Shown here: piece after piece, positions 6,095 through 16,000 of the stretch | Layout of the letters: every line of letters begins with the position of its first letter | How positions within the stretch are numbered: the stretch's first letter is position 1 | Source of the DNA: Oceanobacter antarcticus | Lineage (GTDB): Bacteria > Pseudomonadota > Gammaproteobacteria > Pseudomonadales > Oceanobacteraceae | DNA: 64,000 bases | Direction: 5' to 3' | Assembly (NCBI RefSeq): GCF_044962685.1 | Contig: NZ_JBBKTX010000019.1 | Location: forward strand, 1 to 64,000 | The notes under the pieces: generated by a model | What the model was told of the DNA's origin: nothing | The model's database searches: none | What the model saw: only the letters and a program-made list of their open reading frames with translations | Made by a program: the position numbers and the translations under genes

Positions 6095-7058
6095 ATGACT
6101 TCCAGCCCCTTTCTCAATGACATTCGCCGCTTTATGCGCACCCGCGGCTACAGCCTGCGAACCGAGAAAACCTATGTTTACTGGATTCGGTTCTTTATCG
6201 TTACCAAAAGCGGAGACATCCCAAAGAGATGGGGGCTGCTGAGGTGGTGCAGTTTCTGGGGTTTCTGGCGAATGATCGTCATGTCTCGGTCAATACTCAG
6301 AAGCTGGCCTTGAATGCGTTGGCGTTTCTCTATAACACGTATCTGGAATTGCCTCTGGGCGACCTGGGCTTTCAACATGCCAACAAACCTGCCAAATTGC
6401 CTGTGGTGATCTCATCGCAAGAGGTCGGACGAATTCTTGCCGTGATGAATAATCGGGATCGGCTGATATTTTCGCTGCTATTTGGCTCCGGTTTGCGCAT
6501 TTCTGAATGTTTACGGCTGAGAATCAAGGATTTCGATTTTTCTCGGCGAGCACTGACCGTACACAGCGGCAAAGGAAACAAGGACCGGGTGACAATTCTC
6601 TCCTTATCGCTTCAGACTGAAATTGAAGCAGCGATGGCCAGTGCCATAGAATTTCAGAAAATTGATAATACTCAGGGTGTTGGCCCTTCGTTGCCAGATG
6701 CCCTGGGGAGAAAGTATCCGAATGCCTTCCGTCAACCGGCCTGGATGTTCTTGTTTCCTTCCAGCGGTTTGTGTTTGCACCCGGATACCGGAGTGACCTG
6801 TCGGCATCATCTGCATCATTCCGTCGCTCGCAAAGCCCTGAGCCGGGCCGTCACGGAGAGTGGCATGAACCACAACGCGTTACCTGTCATACATTCAGAC
6901 ATAGTTTTGCTACTGAGTTGCTATGTGCGGGCCGGGATATTCGTACCGTGCAAGAGTTATTGGGTCATACGGATGTTGCCACCACGCAGATCTATACCCA
7001 TGTGATCGGCCAGCATTTTGCGGGCACTGAAAGTCCGATGGATCGGTTGATGATGTGA
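6095..7058 (+). pseudogene. intI: Integron integrase, inactivated by two frameshifts
   Basis: Three successive reading frames together make a full tyrosine recombinase of the IntI type. Frame one gives FLNDIRRFMRTRGYSLRTE. After a one-base loss near 6198, frame two gives MGAAEVVQFLGFLANDRHVS through the box I arginine (SGLRISECLRLR) and the IntI-specific insertion (TGVTCRHHLHHSVARKAL). After another one-base loss near 6874-6880, frame three gives CHTFRHSFATELL and LLGHTDVATTQIYTHV, with the HxxR, H and nucleophilic Y. All catalytic residues survive, so the decay looks recent. Much longer genes in the window are intact, which argues against simple sequencing noise. Confidence 0.85.
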
Positions 7059-7196
7059 ACGGCGATCCCTGTCTATCGGATTATCGGACAGAGGCAAGCC
7101 CCTCCCTCCTACCCATCTACCCTTGTGGATCTGGCATTACGTGATAGCAGGCTGTTGAAATTCTTATTCACTTCGCCGACAGAAGCTTTTCAACCC

Positions 7197-7344
7197 GATG
7201 GCAGCCCCCGCAGGGCGCGGGTTGCCGCCGTCCAGTGCGGTGTTGGCGAATTTGAAAAGGACTCGTCATTTCGCGGCATTCGCCGCCTTGCCCTGATCAC
7301 CGGCAACACTCGCGCAGAGTCGTGCAGGATTATATATGTCCCCT
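7197..7344 (+). repeat. Decayed 5'-truncated copy of the 267-bp inverted-repeat element
   Basis: From about 7197 to 7344 the sequence matches the right half of the element seen complete at 55254-55520. It contains GGGCGCGGGTTGCCGCCGTC, a diverged middle part, and a right end reading GGATTATATATGTCCCCT instead of GGATTAAATAGATGTCCCCT. The left half and its terminal repeat are missing or unrecognisable. It fills most of the gap between the broken integrase and the end of flgE. The rest of 7059-7373 holds nothing I can name. Confidence 0.75.
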
Positions 7345-7373
7345 CTACCTTAATGTCTTGTCACACTGGCGGA

Positions 7374-10300
7374 TCAGATATTCAGGATCGACTGGGTTAC
7401 CTGATCGGATGTTTCAATGGTTTTGGCGCTGGCCTGGAAGTTACGCTGGGCCACAATCAGCCGCACCAATTGCTCCGACAGGTCAACATTGGACTCTTCC
7501 AGTGCTGCCGATTGGATCTGCCCGAGCGAGGCGGTTCTTGGTTCACCAATGGTAGGGACACCCGATGCGTAAGATTCCGTCCAGCCAGTGCTGCCAACCG
7601 GTGTCAGCCCTTCCGGGTTGGTGAAGTTGGCCAACGCCACCTGGCCCAGTGTCTGGGACTGGCCATTGCTGAACTGGGCAAAGATAATCCCGTCGTTGTC
7701 AATTTCCAGACCGGTCAAACGGCCAGTGGTGTAGCCATCCTGACTGACCTGGTTGACCGAAAACGAGCTGCCATATTGGGTGCTGCCGCCCAGATCGATC
7801 TCGAAGTTGGAGCTGGTGGCAGGTTCCGTTAACGGCAACCCCCCTTCCAGTACATTCAGAGAACCGAGTGCACCATTACGGCTATCGGTGTCATCCAGTG
7901 GATCCCAGTTGGTTACAAACAAGGAGCCGGTGGCATCGCTATCGATGGTGCCATCCTGGTTAAAGTAAATGGTGTAACGCGCCCGAGTAGCTTCCAGATT
8001 GTCCGGGAAGTCCAGCGTCGGGTCGGGATCCCCGACATCCTGACCATCCACCTGAACGTACATGGCCCATTCGGCATCGGTCGCGGTGGCACTGGCAGAA
8101 GGCTCACGCACAAAGTACTGAGTCATGACATGGGAATTACCCTGGCTGTCGTAAATCGTCTGCGAGGTGGCATGGCTGTAGGTTTCCGGGTCGGCCGGAT
8201 CAAATACGTTTAATACGTACGGTGAAAATTCGCTCTCATTCAGTGAGCTGAAAATACCCGACAAGGCCGGATCCGGATTGGTCAGGGTGTAGCCTTCATT
8301 CATTACGATATCGACGCTACCGCCAATGGAAGCGGCGGTCGCGCCACTGGCACTGCCACCCAATACCGCCGTACTGGTGGTGGTGGCACCCGATACAATC
8401 AACGAATCGCTGGCGACCCCACTGCTCATTTCAACGGTGATGTCACGGCCGATGGCGTTACTGATTTCCAGATCGCCGCTGGCGTTCAGTTCAGCACTGA
8501 AGCCTGGCAAGGTGGTGGTGCTGTAGGAATTAATTTCATCGGCCAGATCGGCCAGGCTGGTGGCGGTCAATAGCTGGCCGTTCAGGTTCAGCGTCATATC
8601 ACCGCCAGGGCTGTTGTAGCCTGCTGCCGTCAGCGTCGCCACCGTATTGGACGACGCGGTGACGCCAGGTTGCTGATTCAGCAAGGCAACAATTTCGTTG
8701 GCTTCGCTGTTTTCTGGCAACAGAACGTCGTATTCATTGCCGTCAGGATCCACCAGCGTAACGCTGGTTTCCGGGTAACCATTGTTCACACCTTCAATCC
8801 CGAGGGTCAGCAAGTTACTGTCTGTCGGATTGATTTGCAGCGCCGCGAACAGCTCGTCATCGGTAATATCTGCACCACTGGCGGTGACGTTGGTGACCGA
8901 TATCTGTGATGCTTCTCCGGCTTCGGTAGCGCGGAATTCCAGTTGATATTGTGGTGGCGTGGTGTTGGGGACAATTTCTGCTGCGACAGCGCGTACGCCA
9001 ATATAGGCATCGGCATCCTGGTTGTTGAGCTGGGCATTAATCGCGGAGGCCATTTCCTGTACCGATGAAAATTCCTGATCCAGCGAAATCAGTACCGAAC
9101 CACTGCGGCTTTCAGGATCCGGGGCGGGCACGCTCAGGTTAATACGGAAGCTGTTGGTGCGATCCACGGCATCGCTGCCGTTAACGGCAAACAGGCTGTC
9201 AAAGCCCAGTGCTGTCAGCGCCTGTGGCTCGGTGGCAGAGGCGCTAATATCAATCCCTTCACCCGCACCGGTATTGAGGTTGGTAAATACCAGCTGGCCA
9301 CCAACGGCATCGACGCTGACCTTGTCGGCCAGCCCACCAGCGCCGATAAACACATCGATCTGCTGCTGAATCTCGCTCGCCAGATCACCCATGCTGCTGT
9401 ACGAACCCGGTGGAATGGTGATGGTAAATGGCCCGGCACCCTGAGCCGATGTGCTGGTGACTTCGAGCTGGAATTCGTTATTGGCGAGTACCGGTGCGAC
9501 CCCGGCGTCGTAGCGGTTGGCGCTGGCAAAGCCGAGATCATCAAGACTCAAGCCTGAAGACGTCGTGGCGTTGTTGGCAATTTGCACATAATCGCCCCGC
9601 GCTGCCGGGGTCTGAACCTGAAATTCGAGACGACCACTGCTATTCACCACCGCTACTTCTGGTGTCGTGGTATAGGTCGCTATCTGGGCGTTGATTTCCG
9701 TCACCACTTCCGCCGTGGTGACATTGGCAAAATCGCCTGGTGCCGCGCTGACCCAGCTGGCTTCCGACAATACCATCGGATAAGTCGAGCCGTTGCCACT
9801 GGCCAACGTAAAGGCCATGACATTACCCGAGGCGGTGCTGAAATCCTGGGCACCATAAATACTGCCTGCCGTCAGCGTGGCAAATTCTCCCCCCGAGCTG
9901 CCGACCATGGTCAGCGGTGGTTTGGCCGTTGTCCGAGTAGTAGTGGAAGTACCCGCAATACTGGTGAAATCGACGCTCAACGGGGTACTGCCGACAAACA
10001 GCAAGGAGCCTGCCGTACCGGCGCTGACCGGGCTACTGGCACCAAACGCAGTATCCCAGTCGGTGGTATTGGCAACCACAAAGGCACTGCCATCGGTCGC
10101 GGCATAGCCCGAGCGTTGAATGACCAGTTCGCCAGTACTACCCTGGGTAGCAGTAAATTGCTGCGAACCAAATGCGCTATCCAGTGCAGTCTGAACATCC
10201 GCCAGAATATCGTTCGCCGTCGAGCCAGCGGCAACCCCGGTCAGGGTCACCGTTTGGGCACCAGCGCCATCACCGGCATCTATATCCATTGTGATACTGG

Positions 10301-10979
10301 TGTACCCCGTGGTTGCAACCGTCGTCAGATCGGTTGCAAAAGCCAACTGCGACGGCGTGCCTGCCGTGGTCGGCTGCCCTGCCGCAACCAGTGTTGAAGC
10401 GGTGGATTCCAGAATACCCGAGTCCACCATGCCGATGGCCAGGCCGGTGGTCGAAATCGTCGTGCCCTGCTGTTGCAGAATGCCCTCACCGGCATCGAGG
10501 TTCAGTTGCGCCTCCACCAGGCTGGTCAGTCGCGGTGCCTGGTTGGAGGCATCGATACTGAGGTCTTCAATAACGCCATTAAGATCACCGGCGGCACTGG
10601 CCATAAAGCCTTGCAGCCGTGAACCGTTGTTCGATACCACATAGCCGTCCTTGTCGAGCGAGAAAATCCCCGCTCGGGTAAACGACTGCGAACCATTATC
10701 AGCCAAGACAAAAAAACCATTGCCGTCGATCGCCAGATCAAGCGCGTTATCGGTCGCGCTAATACTGCCCTGACTGAATTCCTGACGCACGTTAGCCACC
10801 TGCACACCACTGCCGACCGGCGCACTGCCGCTACCCAGTAATGAGGTGGTGTAAAGATCACCAAATTCGGTACGCGATTCCTTGAAGCCGGTGGTGCTGG
10901 CATTGGCAATATTATTACCCGCTACCGACAGGTCGGTGGAAGCTGCGCTGATACCGCTCAAACCAATATTAAAAGCCAT
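7374..10979 (-). CDS. flgE: Flagellar hook protein FlgE, very long form
   Basis: FlgE polymerises into the flagellar hook. The N-terminus (AFNIGLSGISAASTDLSVAG, then NNIANASTTGFKESR) and C-terminus (LEESNVDLSEQLVRLIVAQR, ending in TSDQVTQSILNI) are canonical. The protein is 1,201 residues, while most hook proteins have roughly 400-450. The extra length lies in the middle, at about residues 180-950. It looks like a chain of beta-rich modules of about 80-110 residues, each with a helix such as SMGDLASEIQQQI or SVQEMASAINAQL, resembling the hook IN motif repeats of other flagellar proteins. The gene is the last of flgBCDE, and GAAGAGGA precedes its ATG. Confidence 0.95.
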   Translation of the reverse strand: MAFNIGLSGISAASTDLSVAGNNIANASTTGFKESRTEFGDLYTTSLLGSGSAPVGSGVQVANVRQEFSQGSISATDNALDLAIDGNGFFVLADNGSQSFTRAGIFSLDKDGYVVSNNGSRLQGFMASAAGDLNGVIEDLSIDASNQAPRLTSLVEAQLNLDAGEGILQQQGTTISTTGLAIGMVDSGILESTASTLVAAGQPTTAGTPSQLAFATDLTTVATTGYTSITMDIDAGDGAGAQTVTLTGVAAGSTANDILADVQTALDSAFGSQQFTATQGSTGELVIQRSGYAATDGSAFVVANTTDWDTAFGASSPVSAGTAGSLLFVGSTPLSVDFTSIAGTSTTTRTTAKPPLTMVGSSGGEFATLTAGSIYGAQDFSTASGNVMAFTLASGNGSTYPMVLSEASWVSAAPGDFANVTTAEVVTEINAQIATYTTTPEVAVVNSSGRLEFQVQTPAARGDYVQIANNATTSSGLSLDDLGFASANRYDAGVAPVLANNEFQLEVTSTSAQGAGPFTITIPPGSYSSMGDLASEIQQQIDVFIGAGGLADKVSVDAVGGQLVFTNLNTGAGEGIDISASATEPQALTALGFDSLFAVNGSDAVDRTNSFRINLSVPAPDPESRSGSVLISLDQEFSSVQEMASAINAQLNNQDADAYIGVRAVAAEIVPNTTPPQYQLEFRATEAGEASQISVTNVTASGADITDDELFAALQINPTDSNLLTLGIEGVNNGYPETSVTLVDPDGNEYDVLLPENSEANEIVALLNQQPGVTASSNTVATLTAAGYNSPGGDMTLNLNGQLLTATSLADLADEINSYSTTTLPGFSAELNASGDLEISNAIGRDITVEMSSGVASDSLIVSGATTTSTAVLGGSASGATAASIGGSVDIVMNEGYTLTNPDPALSGIFSSLNESEFSPYVLNVFDPADPETYSHATSQTIYDSQGNSHVMTQYFVREPSASATATDAEWAMYVQVDGQDVGDPDPTLDFPDNLEATRARYTIYFNQDGTIDSDATGSLFVTNWDPLDDTDSRNGALGSLNVLEGGLPLTEPATSSNFEIDLGGSTQYGSSFSVNQVSQDGYTTGRLTGLEIDNDGIIFAQFSNGQSQTLGQVALANFTNPEGLTPVGSTGWTESYASGVPTIGEPRTASLGQIQSAALEESNVDLSEQLVRLIVAQRNFQASAKTIETSDQVTQSILNI

Positions 10980-11064
10980 TAAACATTCCTCTTCTCACTG
11001 CCTGTCGTACACCATTCGGTGGTTGTCTTGCCCGCTGTGGGCAACGTCGGATAGCCAGGACTCA

Positions 11065-11865
11065 TTATTCATCCAGAATCTGGGAGACATCAGCCAGCCC
11101 GGCCTTTTGGCCACCGGTCAGATTCAACGTGACCTGGCCACTGGAGTTCAACGTCACGCTGTCGACCCGCGAACTCATCTGCATACTGATATCTTCCGTT
11201 GTACCGGCAAGCGTGCCGGTCAGGGTGAACTGGTACTCGCCAGGGTCGTACGGTTTCAGCACCGCATTGCCCTCGCTGTCGAGTACCTGCTCGCCATTGT
11301 CATCCAGATAATATTCCTGCCGATTCAGATCAGCGGTTGTCAGCGGTACGATCTCGCCATCCATCATCAGGTTGAGACCATCCCAACGTACCGATACCGG
11401 GCCATCACTGTGATTACCCAACGGATATTGCTCCAGCAACTGGCCACTGCTGTCGCGAATCGACAACGTCAGGTTGCTGGCACTGTCGGGAATCTCGGTA
11501 TAACCGCTCACCACCCCGCCACTCAGCAGCAGGCCATTCTGGTTGCCATCCACGATCACCGACTGACCCACCAGACTGGACGCCTGCAAGGCAGAATAGG
11601 AGGAGAACTCCGACATCATGCTTTCGCTGGTGGTGTTCAGTTTGTCGATGCCTTCTACTGCCGAAAACTGCGCCAGCTGGGCGACAAAGGCCTGGTTGTC
11701 CATTGGATCAAGCGGGTTCTGGTTGTTCAGCTGCGCCACCATCAGTTCCAGAAAGGCATCCTGACCCAGCTCATTTTGCTTACTCTGATTCTGTACCGAG
11801 CTGCTGCTTTCCGAGCGGTACTGATCGAGGATCGAGGCGGCCGAACTTACATCACTGATTGCCAT
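11065..11865 (-). CDS. flgD: Flagellar hook capping protein FlgD
   Basis: This 266-residue FlgD scaffolds addition of FlgE subunits at the growing hook tip and is later discarded. Its conserved N-terminal export and capping segment is present (NELGQDAFLELMVAQLNNQNP then LDPMDNQAFVAQLAQFSAVE). The C-terminal half contains the FLG_D2/Ig-like part with GPVSVRWDGLN. It lies between flgC (10-base gap) and flgE (85-base gap) in the same operon. AAGGGGA precedes its ATG. Confidence 0.95.
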   Translation of the reverse strand: MAISDVSSAASILDQYRSESSSSVQNQSKQNELGQDAFLELMVAQLNNQNPLDPMDNQAFVAQLAQFSAVEGIDKLNTTSESMMSEFSSYSALQASSLVGQSVIVDGNQNGLLLSGGVVSGYTEIPDSASNLTLSIRDSSGQLLEQYPLGNHSDGPVSVRWDGLNLMMDGEIVPLTTADLNRQEYYLDDNGEQVLDSEGNAVLKPYDPGEYQFTLTGTLAGTTEDISMQMSSRVDSVTLNSSGQVTLNLTGGQKAGLADVSQILDE

Positions 11866-11875
11866 AACCTTCCCC

Positions 11876-12322
11876 TTATTGACCCAGTGTCAGTGTGCGC
11901 TGCAACATTTGTTTGGCGGTTTTCATGACCTCAACATTCATCTGATAGCTGCGCGAGGAAGACATCATGTCGGTCATCTCTTCCACCACATTGACGTTCG
12001 GGTAAAAAACATAGCCATCGTCATTGGCCATCGGATGATCCGGCTGGAAACGGGCCTGCAGCGGCGAGTCCTTTTCAACAATACCCAGCACCTGTACCCC
12101 GACCCCGACATCGCTTTCCAGCTCACTGAACTGGTTGTCTTTGTTCAGCTGCAGGGCTTGCTGTTGCATCACCGCAAACCAGGGTTTACGTGCACGATAG
12201 GTTTCGTCGACCGAACTGGATGCACTGTCGGCGTTGGCCAGGTTCGATGCGGTGGTGTTCATCCGGATGGACTGGGCGTTCATGCCAGAACCGGCGATAT
12301 CAAAGACGTTGGTTAATGACAT
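11876..12322 (-). CDS. flgC: Flagellar basal-body rod protein FlgC
   Basis: This 148-residue proximal rod protein has the usual N-terminal NVFDIAGSGMNAQSIRMNTT and C-terminal MMSSSRSYQMNVEVMKTAKQ sequences. I choose ATG 12322, because GGGGAG lies seven bases upstream and flgB stops three bases before it. A longer reading from TTG 12328 is less likely. FlgB and FlgC together form the inner rod that crosses the periplasm. Confidence 0.95.
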   Translation of the reverse strand: MSLTNVFDIAGSGMNAQSIRMNTTASNLANADSASSSVDETYRARKPWFAVMQQQALQLNKDNQFSELESDVGVGVQVLGIVEKDSPLQARFQPDHPMANDDGYVFYPNVNVVEEMTDMMSSSRSYQMNVEVMKTAKQMLQRTLTLGQ

Positions 12323-12324
12323 GA

Positions 12325-12744
12325 TCAATCTCCCCGAATGGCCCCTTTCAGGCCCTTGAATTTGCTGTTGAGAAATTCGAAGCTGGCGTCGTAATCAAGA
12401 CTGTTGCGAGCATATAACGCCTGTTCGATTTGCGAATCGACGGTATTGCCGTCAATCGATGGCTGGCTCGGATTACGATACAACAGGGATTCATCCATTC
12501 GTCCGTGCCCAGCAATATGACCGGCCGACGTCTGTTCCAAAACCAGCCCGGTTGAATGGCGGGTATCCACCTTGTTACTGGCTACCGCCTGTTCCAGCGC
12601 CGACTGAAAATTAAAATCGCGGGACTTGAATCCCGGCGTATCGGCATTGGCGAGGTTATTGGCCAAGACTTCTGCCCGTTTAGCGCGCAGCTGCAGCGCT
12701 TCGTCGTGAAGACCCAGTGCGTTGTTGAAACTGATTGCTGCCAT
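12325..12744 (-). CDS. flgB: Flagellar basal-body rod protein FlgB
   Basis: This 139-residue proximal rod subunit is the first gene of the flgBCDE operon. It has the conserved LRAKRAEVLANNLANADTPG motif and a C-terminal helix YNRNPSQPS...EQALYARNSLDYDASFEF-type region ending in KFKGLKGAIRGD. A sigma54 promoter lies 40 bases upstream. That fits middle-class flagellar genes under FleQ/FleR-like control in Pseudomonas relatives. Confidence 0.95.
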   Translation of the reverse strand: MAAISFNNALGLHDEALQLRAKRAEVLANNLANADTPGFKSRDFNFQSALEQAVASNKVDTRHSTGLVLEQTSAGHIAGHGRMDESLLYRNPSQPSIDGNTVDSQIEQALYARNSLDYDASFEFLNSKFKGLKGAIRGD

Positions 12745-12783
12745 TGCCGCTTCTGCCCAAAATAGTTGCTCTGAGTGTAATAA

Positions 12784-12799
12784 AGCAACCGACGTGCCA
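12784..12799 (-). promoter_or_regulatory. Sigma54 (RpoN) promoter of flgBCDE
   Basis: The minus strand reads TGGCACGTCGGTTGCT from 12799 to 12784. This is a near-perfect -24/-12 element (TGGCAC, five bases, TTGC). It lies 40 bases before the flgB ATG. Transcription would start near 12773. Confidence 0.9.
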
Positions 12800-12980
12800 A
12801 AAATAAAAACCCTTATTTTTCAAAAAGTTAATATCAATACCAGCAAAATAAGACGGCAACAGACAGGGGCTTTGCCGCTTCGGAGGCAAGCCGAGGCCAA
12901 AGGCGGCAACGGAGCAAAGGCATACCGGAAGCATCGGTCATGGGTGAAACAGAGCAGTAGCGAAAGCCAGGCAGGAACAA

Positions 12981-13010
12981 AAAAGCCGCTCCCCGAAGGC
13001 AGCGGCTTTT
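12981..13010 (-). terminator. Rho-independent terminator after the EEP-PhoX gene
   Basis: The ten-base arms AAAAGCCGCT and AGCGGCTTTT enclose CCCCGAAGGC. The hairpin begins 22 bases past the stop of the large minus-strand gene, and the flanking A/T runs allow it to work in both directions. Confidence 0.85.
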
Positions 13011-13031
13011 AAAGATCAAATCAGTTCGTGA

Positions 13032-16000
13032 TTAGTTCGCTGTGATTCGAGTCGTGCCTTCGATGCTCTTGTCGTGAGAGCTGTAGCCTTCGAAGTCAAA
13101 ATCACCGTTAACGATCACAGTGGTGCCAGCTGCTGAAGGGTTGGAAACCGGGCCCCAAAGAGTCCGGTCATCACCGCCCAGCTTGACAGCAATCACTTGG
13201 CTGGCATCGTCGACATCAGCAACCTCTATTGCATAGTCGCCGTTCACTACAGTACTGGTGATAACGCCAATCACTTCAACACCATCCGTATCTGCAGCCA
13301 GTGCACGGGCTTCTGTCACACTCATGGCTGAAGAGCCAGCAGCGACTACCGGAATCGGACCGAAGTAACCGATTTCCGCTTCATAGCCAGCAGAAGGATC
13401 TACCGAAATATCACCAGGGTGCTGCACAACGTTGGTGATGTAGGCAAAACCGTTGATCTGGTTAAACAGATAAGGCCCGGTGTTTTCTGCGCCATTAGGA
13501 GCAGAGAAGATACGGGTCAGTTGCTTGCTGTCCAGATTATAAGACCAGACGAAGTTGTTGGCGTGCAAGCCGGTATCTTCGGTAATGATCAAGGTGTTAT
13601 AGCCGACATAGGCGACGTTATCCGGGCCAGACAAACCGTCGGTTGAACAGGCGGAACCCTCGGCAATGCCCGCTACTTCACCCTTGACAGCACCGATCAC
13701 AAACTCAGAACCGATGTCTGCGTTGCTGCCCAGCGACAACTCGTAAATACCGCCACACTGGTTGGCAGTCAGCTGTATATGGTTAGGGCCACCGGTCTCG
13801 TTGGAACCGTTCAGCATGCCTTTGACGATATTGGTGGTTGCCAGGTAGGCTTTGTGGTTATGGGGGTTGTAGGTGAAACCCTCTTCCTTGGCCATTTCCA
13901 CCGTGGCACCCAGATAAGCGGCATAACGACGGGTTTCCAGACGCGAAGCGGCCAGCTCCATGCCAGACTTGAGCTTCAGACATTCCTGGCTACCCAGGTA
14001 ATTGATGCTCTTGTAACCCAGTGCACAGGCACCACCGGTTGGTTCAACCGCATCAAAGATGTCGGCAAATGCCAGCGGGCTGTCGCCATTGACCAGCTCA
14101 GATACGTCGGCATCAGTGGCGTGGCCCAGGCTGATCCATTCAATATCAGCAGCACCCATATAGGCATTGTCGGCGGCACCGGCATCGGTCTGGTTCCACT
14201 TCATGGCATACAGGGTACCGGCCGTCAGGTTCTCGGCCTCGTCTGCAATGTACATAAACAAACCGCCACCGGTGGACTGGTCATCGGTCAGGTACATAGT
14301 CCTGCGGTCTGGCATCACGTAAGGCACTTCGATTGACATACGGGCAACCGAGTAGTGTTTGATAACGTCGGTAGTGACGCTGGAGCCGTCAACGTTTACG
14401 GTCACTTCAACCGGATAGCCGTACCAGTATGGGTTAACCTGCAGCAAGCTCAGATCCGCGTGATAATCCGCAATAGGATCATAGTAGCTATCGATAGAAC
14501 CGGTAGCCGCTGAACGGGCACGGGCATTGGGTTCGTACTCTTCGGCTGCCAGGTGGGTGTTCCACGGGGTAACAACCGCTGCACAATGGTTGTAGCCGCC
14601 ATGCACACCGGAAAAATCCAATGTCTGAGTGGAAACCGGCGTCAGATCACCCGTCGTGCTGTCTTGCTGCAGTTCCAGCAGATTCATGCCACCTGGAATA
14701 TTTTCAAACTGGCTGACGGCAAAGATGCGATCGCCAATCGGCAGGATCGACATAAACTCGTTGTAGTTGGACACAAACAGGTTGGAACCGGCGCTGTCTT
14801 TTACCTGAGCGTAGACGTTACCATCCACCAGCTGACCAGATTTCACCAGTGTTTTGTAGCCGGAGTTTGCAACAGCAACCCCGTCGATGCTCAGACCGGT
14901 AGACCCTATGACCTCAAACGATGCGGCTGAACCTTCAACCGGTACCGCCACCTCATCAAAGGCCAGAGTACCTTCGGTACGCTGGTTAACCGTATTCAGT
15001 GCGGTGTAAGCCGGTGCCGTATCGGCGACTTCTGTTGCGCCAGTCCCTGGGCCAGCGTCAACCACGGTGCTTGTTTTTTCCTGAATCAGGAAGTTGGCAA
15101 TTTCCCAGGTACCGGAATTGGATGGATCACTGTTGTAGACAAACGCCACATAAACAGTCTGGCCGACGTAAGCCGACAGGTCTATTTCACCGGAGTTAAT
15201 CGCATCGGTATAACCGGATGCTGGCTGCGGTGCCCAGTTCACCAGGCTACTCAGGTCATCCCAACTGGCGGTCATCACATCGGAGCCATCGAAGTCGGTC
15301 GATATTTTGAGCGACATTTCCGAAGAATCAGCCGGGCCGTAGTTGTTGCGCAGGCTGTCAAACGTCAGTACAGGCTTGCTGGCACTGGTCAGATCGGCGG
15401 TTTTAACCATCCAGTCGTTGCAGTTTTCAGTGCCGTTGTAACAAGAAATCTTGGCATACTGCAGATCGCCATAGCTGCTGGCGTACCAGTTTTTGGTATC
15501 TGCACCACTATCAACCAGAGTAAAGCCGTCGAGGTCGGAGAAGTCATCTTCCGCGTAAGGACCGACCTGCCCTGTAACCAGAAAATTGGCAATTTCCCAA
15601 GTGCCAGAGTTGGCCGGGTCGCTGTTATAAACAATGGCAATATAAACAGGCTGACCTTCATAGGCCGACAGGTCTATTTCACCGGAGTTAATCGCATCGG
15701 TGTAACCGGATGCAGGCTGAGGTGCCCAGTTAACCAGACTGCTCAAGTCATCCCAGGTGGCAGTAGTGATATCGGAGCCATCAAAGTCGGTCGATACTTT
15801 GAGCAACATTTCGGAAGAATCAGCCGGACCATAATTGTTACGCAGGCTGTCAAACGTCAGTACAGGGGCACTGGCATTGGTTAAATCAACCGCCTTGATG
15901 ATCCAGTCATCACAGTTTTCCGTACCGTTGTAACAAGAGATTTTGGCATATTGCAGATCGCCATAGCTGCTGGCATACCAGTTTTTAGTATCCGCACCGT

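Larger units (their letters stand above)
81..7058. mobile_element. Chromosomal integron: broken integrase plus three complete cassettes and one damaged cassette
   Basis: The integrase gene reads right and all cassette genes read left, the standard divergent layout. Cassette boundaries are 2825-5788 (ABC-3C), 1172-2824 (PcfJ plus membrane protein) and 438-1171 (toxin-antitoxin). Each is confirmed by R''/first-base complementarity. The fourth cassette starts at 437 but has no visible attC, so the array may be truncated or may continue beyond position 1. Cassette attC lengths differ (56, 90, 103 bp), unlike the uniform repeats of Vibrio superintegrons. With intI broken, the array is probably no longer shuffled from this locus. 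Confidence 0.85.

Noticed and set aside
6095..7058. Frameshifts in intI as sequencing errors
   Set aside because: I could not exclude this, but single genes of 3.6 and 5.8 kb in the same window are intact and the losses are not in long homopolymers, so true decay is the better reading.
9582..10397. Long open frame antisense to flgE (271 codons)
   Set aside because: It lies entirely opposite a clear flagellar gene and its product is low-complexity with no conserved motif. It is a by-product of codon bias. The same holds for frames at 7125-7832 and 10882-11928.
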